From Rhodococcoides kyotonense (GTDB lineage: Bacteria; Actinomycetota; Actinomycetes; Mycobacteriales; Mycobacteriaceae): a stretch of DNA of 64,000 nt. The stretch covers positions 62,001 through 126,000 of the forward strand of contig NZ_FZOW01000002.1 in the NCBI RefSeq assembly GCF_900188125.1, written 5' to 3'. This document shows, piece by piece, positions 26,077 to 34,507 of the stretch. A program made the position numbers and the translations under genes. Below the pieces are notes generated by a model. It made no database searches, was not told where the DNA came from, and saw only the letters and a program-made list of their open reading frames with translations. Positions within the stretch are counted from its first letter, which is position 1. The number at the start of each line of letters is the position of its first letter.

Positions 26077-26619
26077 GTGAGTCGTCCGCAGCGCGATAGT
26101 GTGTGCGTCGTGCCCGACCGCAGCGAACTGGAGTCCCTCATCTCGTCGGACGTCCGTGCGCTCTCGTCGGTGTCCGAGGAGATCGGGCGTGCGTTCGGAG
26201 CGCTGCACGAATTGCGGCCCAACGACTTTCGGGCACTTCTGCTCATCATGGTCGCCGACGTCGACGGCAAGCCGCTGACGGCGGGTGAACTCGGGGCCCA
26301 GCTGGGACTGACGTCGGCGGCGATGACGTACCTCGTGGAGCGCATGATCGCGTCGGGCCACATCAGGCGTGAGAAGGACGAACGGGATCGACGCAAGGTC
26401 ATCCTCCGCTACGACACCCACGGCATGAACGTCGCGCGCGGCTTCTTCGGCCCGCTCGGAGCCAAGACCCATTCCGCTCTCGCGGATCTGCCCGACGCGG
26501 ATCTCGCCGCAGCTCATCGGGTGTTCTCGGTGCTGATCGACGCGATGCGCATCCACCACGACGAGCTGCGCCCGGACACCGTTTCGTACCCTGGCCGCAG
26601 GGGTAACCGCGACGAATGA
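26077..26619 (+). CDS. MarR-family regulator
   Basis: MarR protein of up to 180 residues. Seen: LRPNDFRALLLIMVADV, recognition part LTAGELGAQLGLTSAAMTYLVERMIASGHI and the wing RREKDERDRRKVILR with the DxRR signature. GTG at 26077 has GAGAG upstream; GTG at 26110 (shortening by 11 residues) is also plausible. Its TGA overlaps the ATG of the diiron-oxidase-like gene (ATGA), so the regulator is co-transcribed with it and divergent from MMPL-lipocalin. Confidence 0.88.
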   Translation: MSRPQRDSVCVVPDRSELESLISSDVRALSSVSEEIGRAFGALHELRPNDFRALLLIMVADVDGKPLTAGELGAQLGLTSAAMTYLVERMIASGHIRREKDERDRRKVILRYDTHGMNVARGFFGPLGAKTHSALADLPDADLAAAHRVFSVLIDAMRIHHDELRPDTVSYPGRRGNRDE

Positions 26620-27611
26620 CGTCCACAGCACCCGTTGTCGATTCGACCGATTTCACGCGTCCGGGCAAACTTCCGACTCCGCGTGGCCCTCTGTCCGAAG
26701 CCGTCGTCGATGCGCTGCGTGGTGATCCGGCGACGTCGATCACCTTTCCGGTCATGGTCGACGACGTCGACCCTCTCGGCGGCGACGCTCAGCTGGCGCT
26801 GTACGTCTGCTACGAGTTGCACTACCGCGGTTTCGACGGCGTGGACGACGACTGGGAGTGGAACACCGACATCCTCGGTTTCCGTCGCGTGCTGGAACGC
26901 CGATTTCTCTCGTGCCTCAGGGCTTTCGTCGAGCCGGGTGACGACGCGGTCGCAGAGATGGACGCGCTGTCGATCGAGCCCAAGAGCGGAACCGGTCCTT
27001 CGTGGTACCTGCGCGATCATGCGTCGTGGGCGCAGATGCAGGAGTACCTGGCCAACAGGTCGCTGTACCACCTCAAGGAAGCCGACCCGCACGCGTTCGC
27101 CATTCCTCGGTTGACAGGGCAGGCCAAGGCATCGTTCGTGGCCGTCGAATACGACGAATACGGTGCAGGCAAAGGCAATCGACTGCACCAGCAGCTGTTC
27201 GCCGACGCGATGCGCGCTGCGGACATGGACACCGCCTACCTGGCGTACATCGACACCTCGGCCGCGGAGATGTTGGCCGTCGTGAACGTCATGTCGCTGT
27301 TCGGATTGCATCGTTCGCTGCGAGGAGCGGCAGTGGGACATTTCGCGGCCACGGAGATCACGTCGTCTCCTGGCGCGGCGAGGCTCGTCGACGGTATGAA
27401 GCGCCTCGGTGCACCTGAGCCGTGCGTGCACTTCTACGCCGAGCACGTCGAAGCCGACGCGGTGCACGAGCAGATCCTGCGGCACGACGTCGTCGGAACG
27501 CTGATCGCCGCAGAGCCCGAACTGGAGAAGGACGTCGTGTTCGGAATGCGGGCACTCGACTTCGTCGAAGAACGCTTCGCCGACGCCATGATTCGGCGCT
27601 GGAACGCCTAA
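26616..27611 (+). CDS. Heme-oxygenase-like diiron protein (HDO superfamily)
   Basis: Member of the 'iron-containing redox enzyme' family (Haem_oxygenase_2), 331 residues. Seen: all-helical sequence with candidate metal ligands in order: CYELHYRGF (Glu in helix 1), then FVAVEYDEYGAGKGNRLHQQLF (Glu, Asp, His) and YAEHVEADAVHE (Glu, Asp, His), the core helix pattern of HDO proteins. Related enzymes oxidise fatty acids or amines with O2; the substrate here is unknown. Co-transcribed with marR; convergent (4-bp overlap) with a CDGSH iron-sulfur gene. Confidence 0.83.
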   Translation: MTSTAPVVDSTDFTRPGKLPTPRGPLSEAVVDALRGDPATSITFPVMVDDVDPLGGDAQLALYVCYELHYRGFDGVDDDWEWNTDILGFRRVLERRFLSCLRAFVEPGDDAVAEMDALSIEPKSGTGPSWYLRDHASWAQMQEYLANRSLYHLKEADPHAFAIPRLTGQAKASFVAVEYDEYGAGKGNRLHQQLFADAMRAADMDTAYLAYIDTSAAEMLAVVNVMSLFGLHRSLRGAAVGHFAATEITSSPGAARLVDGMKRLGAPEPCVHFYAEHVEADAVHEQILRHDVVGTLIAAEPELEKDVVFGMRALDFVEERFADAMIRRWNA

Positions 27612-27781
27612 CGCTTCTTGCGGTGGCTCGTGTCGCAGAACGGGTAGTTCGCACTGCGGTGACACATGCACAGCGCCACCATGACTCGGTCCGATTCGGC
27701 GACCGTGCCGTCGGGCATCTCGATCTCGACGGGCCCCTCGATCATGAGGGGCCCGCCTTTGATCATGCGAACGCGTGTCAT
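27608..27781 (-). CDS. CDGSH iron-sulfur domain protein
   Basis: A 57-residue mini-protein with one CDGSH-type [2Fe-2S] site. Seen: CMCHRSANYPFCDTSH matches C-x-C-x2-S-x3-P-x-C-D-x-x-H with three Cys and one His ligand; the usual Gly after CD is Thr. N-terminal GPLMIEGPVEI is the small beta part common to the family. ATG at 27781 overlaps the stop of the alcohol dehydrogenase gene by four bases. Such proteins are redox or cluster-transfer factors. Convergent with the diiron-protein gene. Confidence 0.92.
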   Translation of the reverse strand: MTRVRMIKGGPLMIEGPVEIEMPDGTVAESDRVMVALCMCHRSANYPFCDTSHRKKR

Positions 27782-28959
27782 GGCTTCAGAAGAACCTTCA
27801 CTGCGCCGTCCTGCTTCTTCTGGAAGATCTCGTACGCGTGCGGTGCCTGGTCGAGCGGCAGCACGTGCGTCGCGAAATCGTCGACGCCGAGCGGGTCGTC
27901 GTCGGTCAGAAGCGGCATGATGTCGTTCACCCACTTCTTGACGTTCGCCTGACCCATGCGCAGCTGAATCTGCTTGTCGAACAACGTCAACATCGGAATC
28001 GGGTCGGCCATGCCGCCGTATACACCGATCAGCGAGATGGTGCCGCCGCGGCGCACGATGTCGATGGCACTGTAGAACGCACTGAGCCGGTCGACGCCTG
28101 CCTTCTGCATGAACGGGCCGGCGATCGCGTCGGGCAGAAGTCCTGTGATGTCGTGTGCCAGTTTCGACACGGGCGATCCGTGCGCTTCCATCCCGACGGC
28201 ATCGATCACGGAATCCGTTCCGCGGCCGTCGGTTCGGTCACGAATCGCGTCGCCCAGGTTCTTGCCGTGGTCGTCGAGGTTCAGTACCTCGATGCCGCGA
28301 TCGGCCAAGCGTTGCAAGCGTTCCGGGACACGGTCGACGGCGATGACCCGATATCCCTTGTGCGCAGCGATTCGTGCCGCCATGTCGCCGATCGGCCCGA
28401 GACCCAGCACGGTGACCGAGCCTCCATCCGGAATGCCGGCGTAGTCCACTGCCTGCCATGCCGTCGGAAGAACATCCGACAGGTACACGAATCGCGAATC
28501 ATCCGGTCCGACAGGGACTTTGATGTGAGTGTTCTGGGCCTGGGGGATGCGGAGGTATTGCGCCTGGCCGCCCGGCACCGCGCCGTACAGGTTCGAGTAG
28601 CCGAAGATCGCCGCGCCCATGCCCTGCTCGCGCACCTGCGTCGTCTCACACTGTGTGTACAGACTCGAATTGCACATGTAACAACTGCCGCAAGAGATTT
28701 GGAACGGAACGACGACGCGGTCGCCCACCGCGAGGTTCGTGACCTCCGAACCTACTTCCTCGACGATGCCCATCGGCTCGTGTCCGAGAATGTCGCCCTG
28801 GTTCATGAACGCCCCGAGCACCTCGTACAGATGCAGGTCCGATCCGCAAATGTTCGTCGTCGTCACACGAATGACCGCGTCGGTCGGTTTCTCGATCGTG
28901 GGATCGGGCACCGTGTCCACACTGACCTTGCGTTTTCCCTGCCACGTAACTGCCTTCAT
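27778..28959 (-). CDS. Zinc-dependent alcohol dehydrogenase
   Basis: Medium-chain dehydrogenase/reductase, 393 residues, of the branch called glutathione-independent formaldehyde dehydrogenase-like. Seen: catalytic-zinc ligands in NICGSDLHLYEV (Cys38) and GHEPMGIVEEVG (His60, Glu61), structural-zinc loop CGSCYMCNSSLYTQC, and the NAD motif VTVLGLGPIGDMAARIA. AAGGAAGG lies before the ATG. Makes an operon with the CDGSH protein. The substrate is not readable from sequence; aldehyde dismutase-like members use formaldehyde or other small aldehydes. Confidence 0.92.
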   Translation of the reverse strand: MKAVTWQGKRKVSVDTVPDPTIEKPTDAVIRVTTTNICGSDLHLYEVLGAFMNQGDILGHEPMGIVEEVGSEVTNLAVGDRVVVPFQISCGSCYMCNSSLYTQCETTQVREQGMGAAIFGYSNLYGAVPGGQAQYLRIPQAQNTHIKVPVGPDDSRFVYLSDVLPTAWQAVDYAGIPDGGSVTVLGLGPIGDMAARIAAHKGYRVIAVDRVPERLQRLADRGIEVLNLDDHGKNLGDAIRDRTDGRGTDSVIDAVGMEAHGSPVSKLAHDITGLLPDAIAGPFMQKAGVDRLSAFYSAIDIVRRGGTISLIGVYGGMADPIPMLTLFDKQIQLRMGQANVKKWVNDIMPLLTDDDPLGVDDFATHVLPLDQAPHAYEIFQKKQDGAVKVLLKP

Positions 28960-29179
28960 GGCGCCGCCTTCCTTGCTGTCGGTTCGCCCCCTCGATCCGG
29001 CGAATGCCCCGCGGAGTCCTGGGCGAAACCGCCGCGACTATACGTGCGAGGTTCGTTGCCGTAGGGTTGGACCAGGTTGAGATAACAGCCGTCGGGGGAG
29101 ACGCCCGGATGGATCCCAACCGTCAACGGTTTTTCATTCGTATCAGGGCAGTTTCCCTCCCAATCGCTCAAACGATGGG

Positions 29180-29596
29180 ATGGCTATGACTGTTACTCCA
29201 CAGGGGTTGAACGGCGGGGGCCTAGAGGCACGATCGGCGAGGTCCAGTTCGGTGTCCGTTACCGAGACCGGCGCCATTTTCAACGCATCACCAGCAGGTG
29301 AGGCATCGTTGGTGGTCTCGGTGCATGGCGATATCGATATGCGCAGCGCGCCTATCCTCGCCGACTACGCAGGCGCACGAGTTGCGCAGGGTGTACGCCT
29401 GATACTCGATCTGTCCTGTGTCGACTTCTTCGGCATCGCAGGGTTGCGCGTTTTCGCAGCCCTCGATGACGCCGCTGCCGCAGCAGGCACCACCTGGTGC
29501 CTCGTAGAAGGCCATCCGGTGCACCGGCTGCTGGAAGCCGCAAATGCAGTACCCGCGGTGCAGAGATTCACTGCGGTTGCAGACGCGGTCGTCTGA
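29180..29596 (+). CDS. STAS-domain anti-sigma factor antagonist-like protein
   Basis: A 138-residue STAS protein. Seen: low-complexity start (1-40), then a SpoIIAA-like domain with SLVVSVHGDIDMRSAPIL, LILDLSCVDFFGIAGLRVF and a C-terminal HPVHRLLEA helix. The phospho-accepting serine of the DSSGL motif is replaced (FGIAGL, Ile86 at the Ser place), so it cannot be switched by the usual kinase. ATG at 29186 could also be the start. It would bind an anti-sigma factor; none is adjacent. A hairpin terminator follows. Confidence 0.85.
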   Translation: MAMTVTPQGLNGGGLEARSARSSSVSVTETGAIFNASPAGEASLVVSVHGDIDMRSAPILADYAGARVAQGVRLILDLSCVDFFGIAGLRVFAALDDAAAAAGTTWCLVEGHPVHRLLEAANAVPAVQRFTAVADAVV

Positions 29597-29608
29597 CACA
29601 CACGGAGT

Positions 29609-31198
29609 TCACCGAGTGACCAGTTCGAGCAACGAACTGGTCACTCGTTTGCGTAGCGGGCCGAGCAGTCCTTTTTGGCCGAGGGCGGCGCGTGCCGCGT
29701 TCATTCCGGCAGCTCCGTGCACTCCACCGCCCGGATGCGCCGACGCGCTTCCGAGGAACAGCCCTTCGACCGGTGTCTCCGGCCGTCCCAGGCCCGGAGT
29801 CGGCCGAAATATCAACTGCTGCTGGATCTGTGCCGTACCACCGTTGACGGCGCCCCCGTACAGGTTGGCATTCGCGGCGACCAGATCGCTCGGGCGCTGC
29901 ACGACGCGGCCCACGACCGATGCGTCGAATCCGGGTGCATGCTCCTCGATCACCTCGTGCGCGCGATCGGCGATGGTGTCCGCGGACTCGTTGTCCGTCA
30001 CGCCGCGAGGGAGATGCGTGTACGCCCAAGCGCTTTCGGTGCCGGCAGGAGAACGCGACGGATCTGCGGTGGTCATCTGCCCGAACAGCATGAACGGCCG
30101 CTTCGGCAACACGTTCGTCGTCAGATCCGTCATCCACCGCAGCAGACCGTCGTCGTCGGCGCCCAAGTGGACGGTCCCGGCCTGCGACAGGCTCTTCGAT
30201 CGCCATGGGATCGGCCGGTCGAGCGCGTAGTTGATCTTGACGACCGGAGTGTCCCACTCGAACTTCTCCAGGTCGTCGTGGATCCGGCGGGGAAGAGCGT
30301 TCTCGGGCAGAAGCGTCTGGTACAGCGACGGCGCCGACACGTTGGCGATGATCGCGTGACGGGCACGCACGGTGTCACCGGACTCGGTGTGAACCGTCGT
30401 CGCCCTGCCGTTCTCGACGCCGATGCGGCTGACCTGGCTGTCGCACCGAAGTTCGGCTTTGCCCGCGCGTCGCACCATCGCGGCGATCAATTCGCTTGCG
30501 CCACCTCGCGGAACCGGGAATCCGACGTCCTGGCCGAGCATGGTCAGCAGATAGCCCATTGCTCCGCTGGCCGACGCATCGACCGGGGCGTCGGCGTGCA
30601 TCGCGTTGCCGAGCAACAGACACCGTGCGGCGTCGCTGCGAAAGGTCTCGTGGGCCATGACGCGTGCGGGCAGCGCCATGAATCGGACAAAACGCAGCAT
30701 CTCTGCCGGACCCAATGTCTTCGCCAGCGATGCACCGGCGCGGACCGGCGGGAACGGGCCACCGAAGAACGCGTCGAGCAGCGGTTTCTTGATGCGCGTG
30801 AAGTTCTCGAACAGCGACAGCCAAGCATCACCGTCGCGTCGGTCGTAGTCGGCGAGCGCTGCCGCGGTGTCGGCGACGTCGTCGTACACGATGGGCGCAT
30901 TCTCGTCGGTCGACGACCGTGCGTGCCCGTAGACCGCAGGGGAACGAGCCCATCGCAGGCCGTGGCGTTCCAGTTCGAGCGATGTGATCGCGGGTGACGA
31001 CGCGCCGAGCGGGTAGAAGGCACTGAACAGATCACTCGAGTAACCGGGGACGAGTTCTGCACTTCGCACCGCGCCACCGGGCTCGGCACCGGCCTCGAGT
31101 ATCACGACGTCCCACCCAGCATCGACGAGCGCTGCCGCAGCGACGAGGCCGTTGTGTCCAGCGCCGATGACGACGGCGTCCGCTGTGGTGGTGCTCAT
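29609..31198 (-). CDS. FAD-dependent oxidoreductase, phytoene-desaturase/PYROXD2-like
   Basis: Flavoprotein of the amine-oxidase/CrtI superfamily, 529 residues. Seen: Rossmann FAD motif VVIGAGHNGLVAAAALVDAGWDV near the N-terminus followed by ILEAGAEPGGAVRS, and a C-terminal FAD-closing segment GLFLGSASAHPGGGVHGAAG plus MNAA. This matches the PYROXD2-like branch of carotenoid-desaturase homologs, not a clear carotenoid enzyme; no carotenoid genes are near. Its start overlaps the stop of the SRPBCC gene (ATGA). Confidence 0.88.
   Translation of the reverse strand: MSTTTADAVVIGAGHNGLVAAAALVDAGWDVVILEAGAEPGGAVRSAELVPGYSSDLFSAFYPLGASSPAITSLELERHGLRWARSPAVYGHARSSTDENAPIVYDDVADTAAALADYDRRDGDAWLSLFENFTRIKKPLLDAFFGGPFPPVRAGASLAKTLGPAEMLRFVRFMALPARVMAHETFRSDAARCLLLGNAMHADAPVDASASGAMGYLLTMLGQDVGFPVPRGGASELIAAMVRRAGKAELRCDSQVSRIGVENGRATTVHTESGDTVRARHAIIANVSAPSLYQTLLPENALPRRIHDDLEKFEWDTPVVKINYALDRPIPWRSKSLSQAGTVHLGADDDGLLRWMTDLTTNVLPKRPFMLFGQMTTADPSRSPAGTESAWAYTHLPRGVTDNESADTIADRAHEVIEEHAPGFDASVVGRVVQRPSDLVAANANLYGGAVNGGTAQIQQQLIFRPTPGLGRPETPVEGLFLGSASAHPGGGVHGAAGMNAARAALGQKGLLGPLRKRVTSSLLELVTR
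29616..29644 (+). terminator. Terminator hairpin after the STAS gene
   Basis: Perfect 12-bp arms GTGACCAGTTCG / CGAACTGGTCAC around AGCAA, 20 bp after the STAS stop. It lies inside the last codons of the convergent oxidoreductase gene (encoding its ELVTR end). CTCGTTT follows, a weak T-tract. Confidence 0.7.
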
Positions 31199-31635
31199 TC
31201 GGGTGAGGCCGACCTTTCGGCGAGGAATGCGAGCCGTCGGAGTGACTCCCGGTTGCGTGGGTGCACCAGAACATGTTGCACGGAGTCGGGAACGAGGTTC
31301 GCAGGTGGGGTCAGCGCATGCTCGATCATTTCGATGCGGCAGCCCGTTGTCAGCGGATGAAGGCGAAGCGTGATGCTCGCGCTTCCGAACGGCAGTGCCC
31401 GGGCTTCGAGCCGGAGTTCGCGGCCTTCGTGCACGCTCACCGAACGTGTGTGATCGCTGAGTACCAGTGGCCAGACGCCGACCGAATGATGTATCCGACT
31501 ACCTTGCGCCGGCCACTTCTCGTCGACGGCTCGGATGCGTGACGCGCCCACCACCCACGTTGCGTAGCTCCAGCCGTCGGCGAGGACGTTCCACACCTGT
31601 TCGGTCGTGGCCTCGGTCTCCAATTCGGTTGCCAT
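31195..31635 (-). CDS. SRPBCC-family (polyketide cyclase-like) protein
   Basis: A 146-residue START/SRPBCC-fold protein with a hydrophobic pocket. Seen: MATELETEATTEQVWNVLADGWSYATWVVG, the family's opening strand and WxxWxxG helix pattern, then beta-strands and the C-terminal helix HPRNRESLRRLAFLAE. ATG at 31635 chosen; ATG at 31647 in frame adds four residues. Upstream partner of the FAD oxidoreductase gene with overlapping codons, suggesting a shared hydrophobic substrate; that is inference. Confidence 0.85.
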   Translation of the reverse strand: MATELETEATTEQVWNVLADGWSYATWVVGASRIRAVDEKWPAQGSRIHHSVGVWPLVLSDHTRSVSVHEGRELRLEARALPFGSASITLRLHPLTTGCRIEMIEHALTPPANLVPDSVQHVLVHPRNRESLRRLAFLAERSASPE

Positions 31636-31782
31636 CGTTCGCCCCATCCGGTCGCTGCGCTCGCGGTCTTGGCGTGCATGCCCAGGCGAGTCCCAACCGA
31701 AACGCCGCCCCGCGTTTCGCGTGAGTGTCCACGGGGCATGGCCAGCTGAGGCGCCGGTGCCGTCCGGACGTCATCTGCGCCA

Positions 31783-31816
31783 GATCCCGTGGGTTGAAAA
31801 GACAGCCCGCGGGATC
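31783..31816 (-). terminator. Hairpin after the GAF-ANTAR gene
   Basis: GATCCCGTGGG and CCCGCGGGATC pair (one wobble/mismatch) over a 12-base loop, eight bases after the GAF-ANTAR stop on the minus strand. Lacks a T-run, so strength is uncertain. Confidence 0.5.
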
Positions 31817-31823
31817 GTCGCTC

Positions 31824-32558
31824 TCAGGTGTCTCGGCGTACCGACAACACGACACGACGCGCGATCTCGGACAACTTCACGTTCTCGCTCTGCGACTGGA
31901 TCGAGAGAACGTCGAAGGCATCGTCGGGACCGATACCTCGAATTGCCATCACGATGCCCTTGGCCTGTTCGATCGCTGCACGCGTCCGCATCGCCTCACG
32001 AAGACCGTCGAGCTCGGTCTGGGCCGCAAGCGCGCGTCGCGAATTCCAGACGGCGCTTTCGACGGCGGCCGCGAACACGCTGAGCAGGATCTCGTCGGTG
32101 TCGCTGAAGCCGTGGTCGGTCCAGCTGTAGATATTCAGCGACCCGATCCGGTCGGTATCCACCGAAATCGGCACCGACAGGTAACTGCGGACGCCGACGT
32201 CGGCGGCATCGGCCGCGAACGTCGGCCACCGAACCGCGATGTCGCTCAGACGGGCTCGCACCTTGGATCGGGTGCGGGCCGCGTCGAGACTCGGCCCCTC
32301 ACCCGATCGGAACTGATCCGAGTCGACGGCGAACACGCGACCGTCCGTGCATGCGGCCGTCGCGGTCTCACCGGGGCGTTCGCCCGGCAATGTCACGCCG
32401 GCCATGTCTGCCCCGGGAACGACCGCGACGACCTGCTCCACCACGCTCTGCAGAAGAGTCTCGACGCGTACGTGCGATCGCAGTAGATCCCGAAACGCGT
32501 CCAGCGGCGTCGAATCGGTGTACGCGCCCGAGTCATCGACTCGCGACGTGTCTTTCAT
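31824..32558 (-). CDS. GAF and ANTAR domain response protein
   Basis: A 244-residue transcription antitermination-type regulator. Seen: a GAF domain (about 25-170; SYLSVPISVDTDRIGSLNIYS) and a C-terminal ANTAR domain (about 180-240; LREAMRTRAAIEQAKGIVMA followed by a helix ending LSEIARRVV). ANTAR domains bind paired hexanucleotide hairpins in RNA and stop termination. The ligand of the GAF domain is unknown. Stands alone on its strand; actinobacteria carry many such proteins as stress or redox sensors. Confidence 0.92.
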   Translation of the reverse strand: MKDTSRVDDSGAYTDSTPLDAFRDLLRSHVRVETLLQSVVEQVVAVVPGADMAGVTLPGERPGETATAACTDGRVFAVDSDQFRSGEGPSLDAARTRSKVRARLSDIAVRWPTFAADAADVGVRSYLSVPISVDTDRIGSLNIYSWTDHGFSDTDEILLSVFAAAVESAVWNSRRALAAQTELDGLREAMRTRAAIEQAKGIVMAIRGIGPDDAFDVLSIQSQSENVKLSEIARRVVLSVRRDT

Positions 32559-32577
32559 GTCATCACCACACTGGTCG

Positions 32578-32593
32578 AGTGCCCCCGGGCACT
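32578..32593. terminator. Short hairpin between usp and the GAF-ANTAR gene
   Basis: AGTGCCC-CC-GGGCACT, perfect 7-bp arms, lies 85 bp after the universal stress gene stop and 20 bp before the GAF-ANTAR start. It may end the tctC-citMHS-usp message. It has no T-tract. Confidence 0.4.
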
Positions 32594-32677
32594 TGGACTG
32601 TCGGCGATGACTTCACCGTTGAAGAACCCGTAGCTTACGTCAGCAGCGCAAGCCTCACACGCACCAGGTCCGAACTT

Positions 32678-33061
32678 CTACCTGGATTTGACAACGAGTA
32701 TTTCGACCGGGATCTCGAGAAGCAGACGCTGCACCTGCTGCCCCATCAGGAACTTGCCGACGGCGCTGCGGTGGCGTGTCCCGATGACGACGAGTTCCGC
32801 GTCGACCTTGTCGACGAGCGCGAGCAGCGTGCTCGTCGAGTCTGGGTCGGGTACCGCCGCCTCGACGCGAGCGTCGGGAGCAAGAGCGTGTACTGCGGAT
32901 TCGACGGCGCCGACCTCACGATCGCGGGCCGACTGTTCCGGGGAACCGGAAAGTGCATGCAGCACAACCAGTTCGGTGCCTCGTGTTCGTGCTTCGCGAA
33001 CGCCTGCCGCCAGGGCATTGCGTCCCTCGTCGGACTGACTGTGGACGACTGCGACGGTCAT
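32678..33061 (-). CDS. Universal stress protein paired with CitMHS
   Basis: UspA-type protein of 127 residues. Seen: TVAVVHSQSDEGRNAL start and the nucleotide loop VIGTRHRSAVGKFLMG followed by LLLEIPVEILVVK. It is a paralog of the Usp at 9381 (shared SAVGKFLMG loop, same length class). ATG at 33061 has AGGAGA seven bases upstream and lies 25 bp after the citMHS stop, so it is the third gene of tctC-citMHS-usp. Confidence 0.93.
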   Translation of the reverse strand: MTVAVVHSQSDEGRNALAAGVREARTRGTELVVLHALSGSPEQSARDREVGAVESAVHALAPDARVEAAVPDPDSTSTLLALVDKVDAELVVIGTRHRSAVGKFLMGQQVQRLLLEIPVEILVVKSR

Positions 33062-33086
33062 GGTCTTCTCCTGTCTGGGTGGTGGA

Positions 33087-34469
33087 TCAGCCGAAGGGGA
33101 TCTGTCCGAGTGCGACACCGACGACGAGCATCGTCAGTGACACGACGGCAGCGCGCCACAGCACCTTCTTGTGGTGGTCGGCGAGCGAGACGCCTGCCAG
33201 CGTGACGAGCAGCAGAATCGCAGGCACGAGCGGGCTCTGCATGTGCACCGCCTGACCGGTGATCGACGCGCGAGCCATCTCGACGGGTTCGATTCCGTAC
33301 TGTGCAGCCGTTTCCGTCAGCACCGGCAGGATGCCGAAGTAGAAGGCGTCGTTGGTCATGAAGAACGTGAACGGCATGCTCAGCACGCCGGTGATGACGG
33401 CCAGGTAGGGGCCGAGTGCGTCGGGGATGACGTTCATCAGCCACGCTGCCATGGCTTCGACCATGCCGGTTCCCTGGAAGACTCCCGTGAGTACTGCGGC
33501 GGCGAGCACCATCGCGACGACCGACACGATCGACGACGAGTGCCGCGCAATGGCTTCACCCTGTTCCTTGACACGCGGGAAGTTCACGGTCAGGGCGATC
33601 GACGCAGCGATCATGAACAGAACCGGGATCGGCAGGATGTCCATGACGAGGACGACGAGCAGAACTACGGTCAGAGCTGCGTTGAACCACAACAACTTAG
33701 GACGCAGGGTGTCGCGCTCGGGATCGAGTCCGCCCTCCATGAAGCTGCCGGATTCACCCGCGCCGCCGGTGGCGGGAGGCTTCGGACCATCCGCCTTGCC
33801 GGTGCCGCCGGATCCACCCGATGCTGCTTTCACCAATTCCGGTTCGTACACGAGCTTTCCGAGACGACGACGTTCCATGATGCCGAGGTGAATCGAGAAC
33901 AGCAGCACGATGATCAAGCCTGCGATGAGCGACGGAACCATCGGGACGAACACGTCGGACGGCGAGATGCCGAGTGCGGACGCGGCACGAACCGTCGGGC
34001 CACCCCACGGGATGATGTTCATCGTCGCGTTCGACAGACCGGCGACAACGGTCAGAATCACCGGGCTCACACCGAGTTTCAGATACAGCGGCAACAGTGC
34101 GGACGTGACGATGATGAACGTCGTCGAGCCGTCGCCGTCGAGCGAGACGACCATCGCCAGCACGGCTGTACCGACGACGAGCTTCATCGGATCGTTGCGG
34201 ACGACCCGCAGGATTCCCTTCACCAGCGGATCGAACAGTCCGACGTCGATCATGATGCCGAAGAAGATGATCGCGAAGAACAGCAACGCGGCCGTCGGTG
34301 CCAGTGACTTGATGCCGTCGGTGATCATGTCGCCGATCCCGAGGCCGGCTCCCGCCATCAGGCCGAACGCGACCGGCACCAGCGTCAGCGCGACGACGGG
34401 CGTCGCGCGCTTGGTGAGAATCAGATACATGAAGACGGCGACCATGAGGAAGCCCAGTATCACGAGCAT
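33087..34469 (-). CDS. CitMHS-family citrate/metal transporter
   Basis: Secondary transporter for metal-citrate complexes with protons, 460 residues. Seen: about 11-12 hydrophobic helices, family motifs VVSLDGDGSTTFIIVTSALL, NIIPWGGPTVRAAS and FFMTNDAFYFGILPVL, and a long Gly/Ala-rich cytoplasmic loop (about residues 215-250). It lies 38 bp after an orphan tctC and before usp, and across from a CitA/CitB-like two-component system, so citrate or a related acid is the likely substrate; the bound metal is unknown. Confidence 0.94.
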   Translation of the reverse strand: MLVILGFLMVAVFMYLILTKRATPVVALTLVPVAFGLMAGAGLGIGDMITDGIKSLAPTAALLFFAIIFFGIMIDVGLFDPLVKGILRVVRNDPMKLVVGTAVLAMVVSLDGDGSTTFIIVTSALLPLYLKLGVSPVILTVVAGLSNATMNIIPWGGPTVRAASALGISPSDVFVPMVPSLIAGLIIVLLFSIHLGIMERRRLGKLVYEPELVKAASGGSGGTGKADGPKPPATGGAGESGSFMEGGLDPERDTLRPKLLWFNAALTVVLLVVLVMDILPIPVLFMIAASIALTVNFPRVKEQGEAIARHSSSIVSVVAMVLAAAVLTGVFQGTGMVEAMAAWLMNVIPDALGPYLAVITGVLSMPFTFFMTNDAFYFGILPVLTETAAQYGIEPVEMARASITGQAVHMQSPLVPAILLLVTLAGVSLADHHKKVLWRAAVVSLTMLVVGVALGQIPFG

Positions 34470-34507
34470 GGGTGTACTCCTTCTAGCTGGAAACGTGGCT
34501 GATCTGT

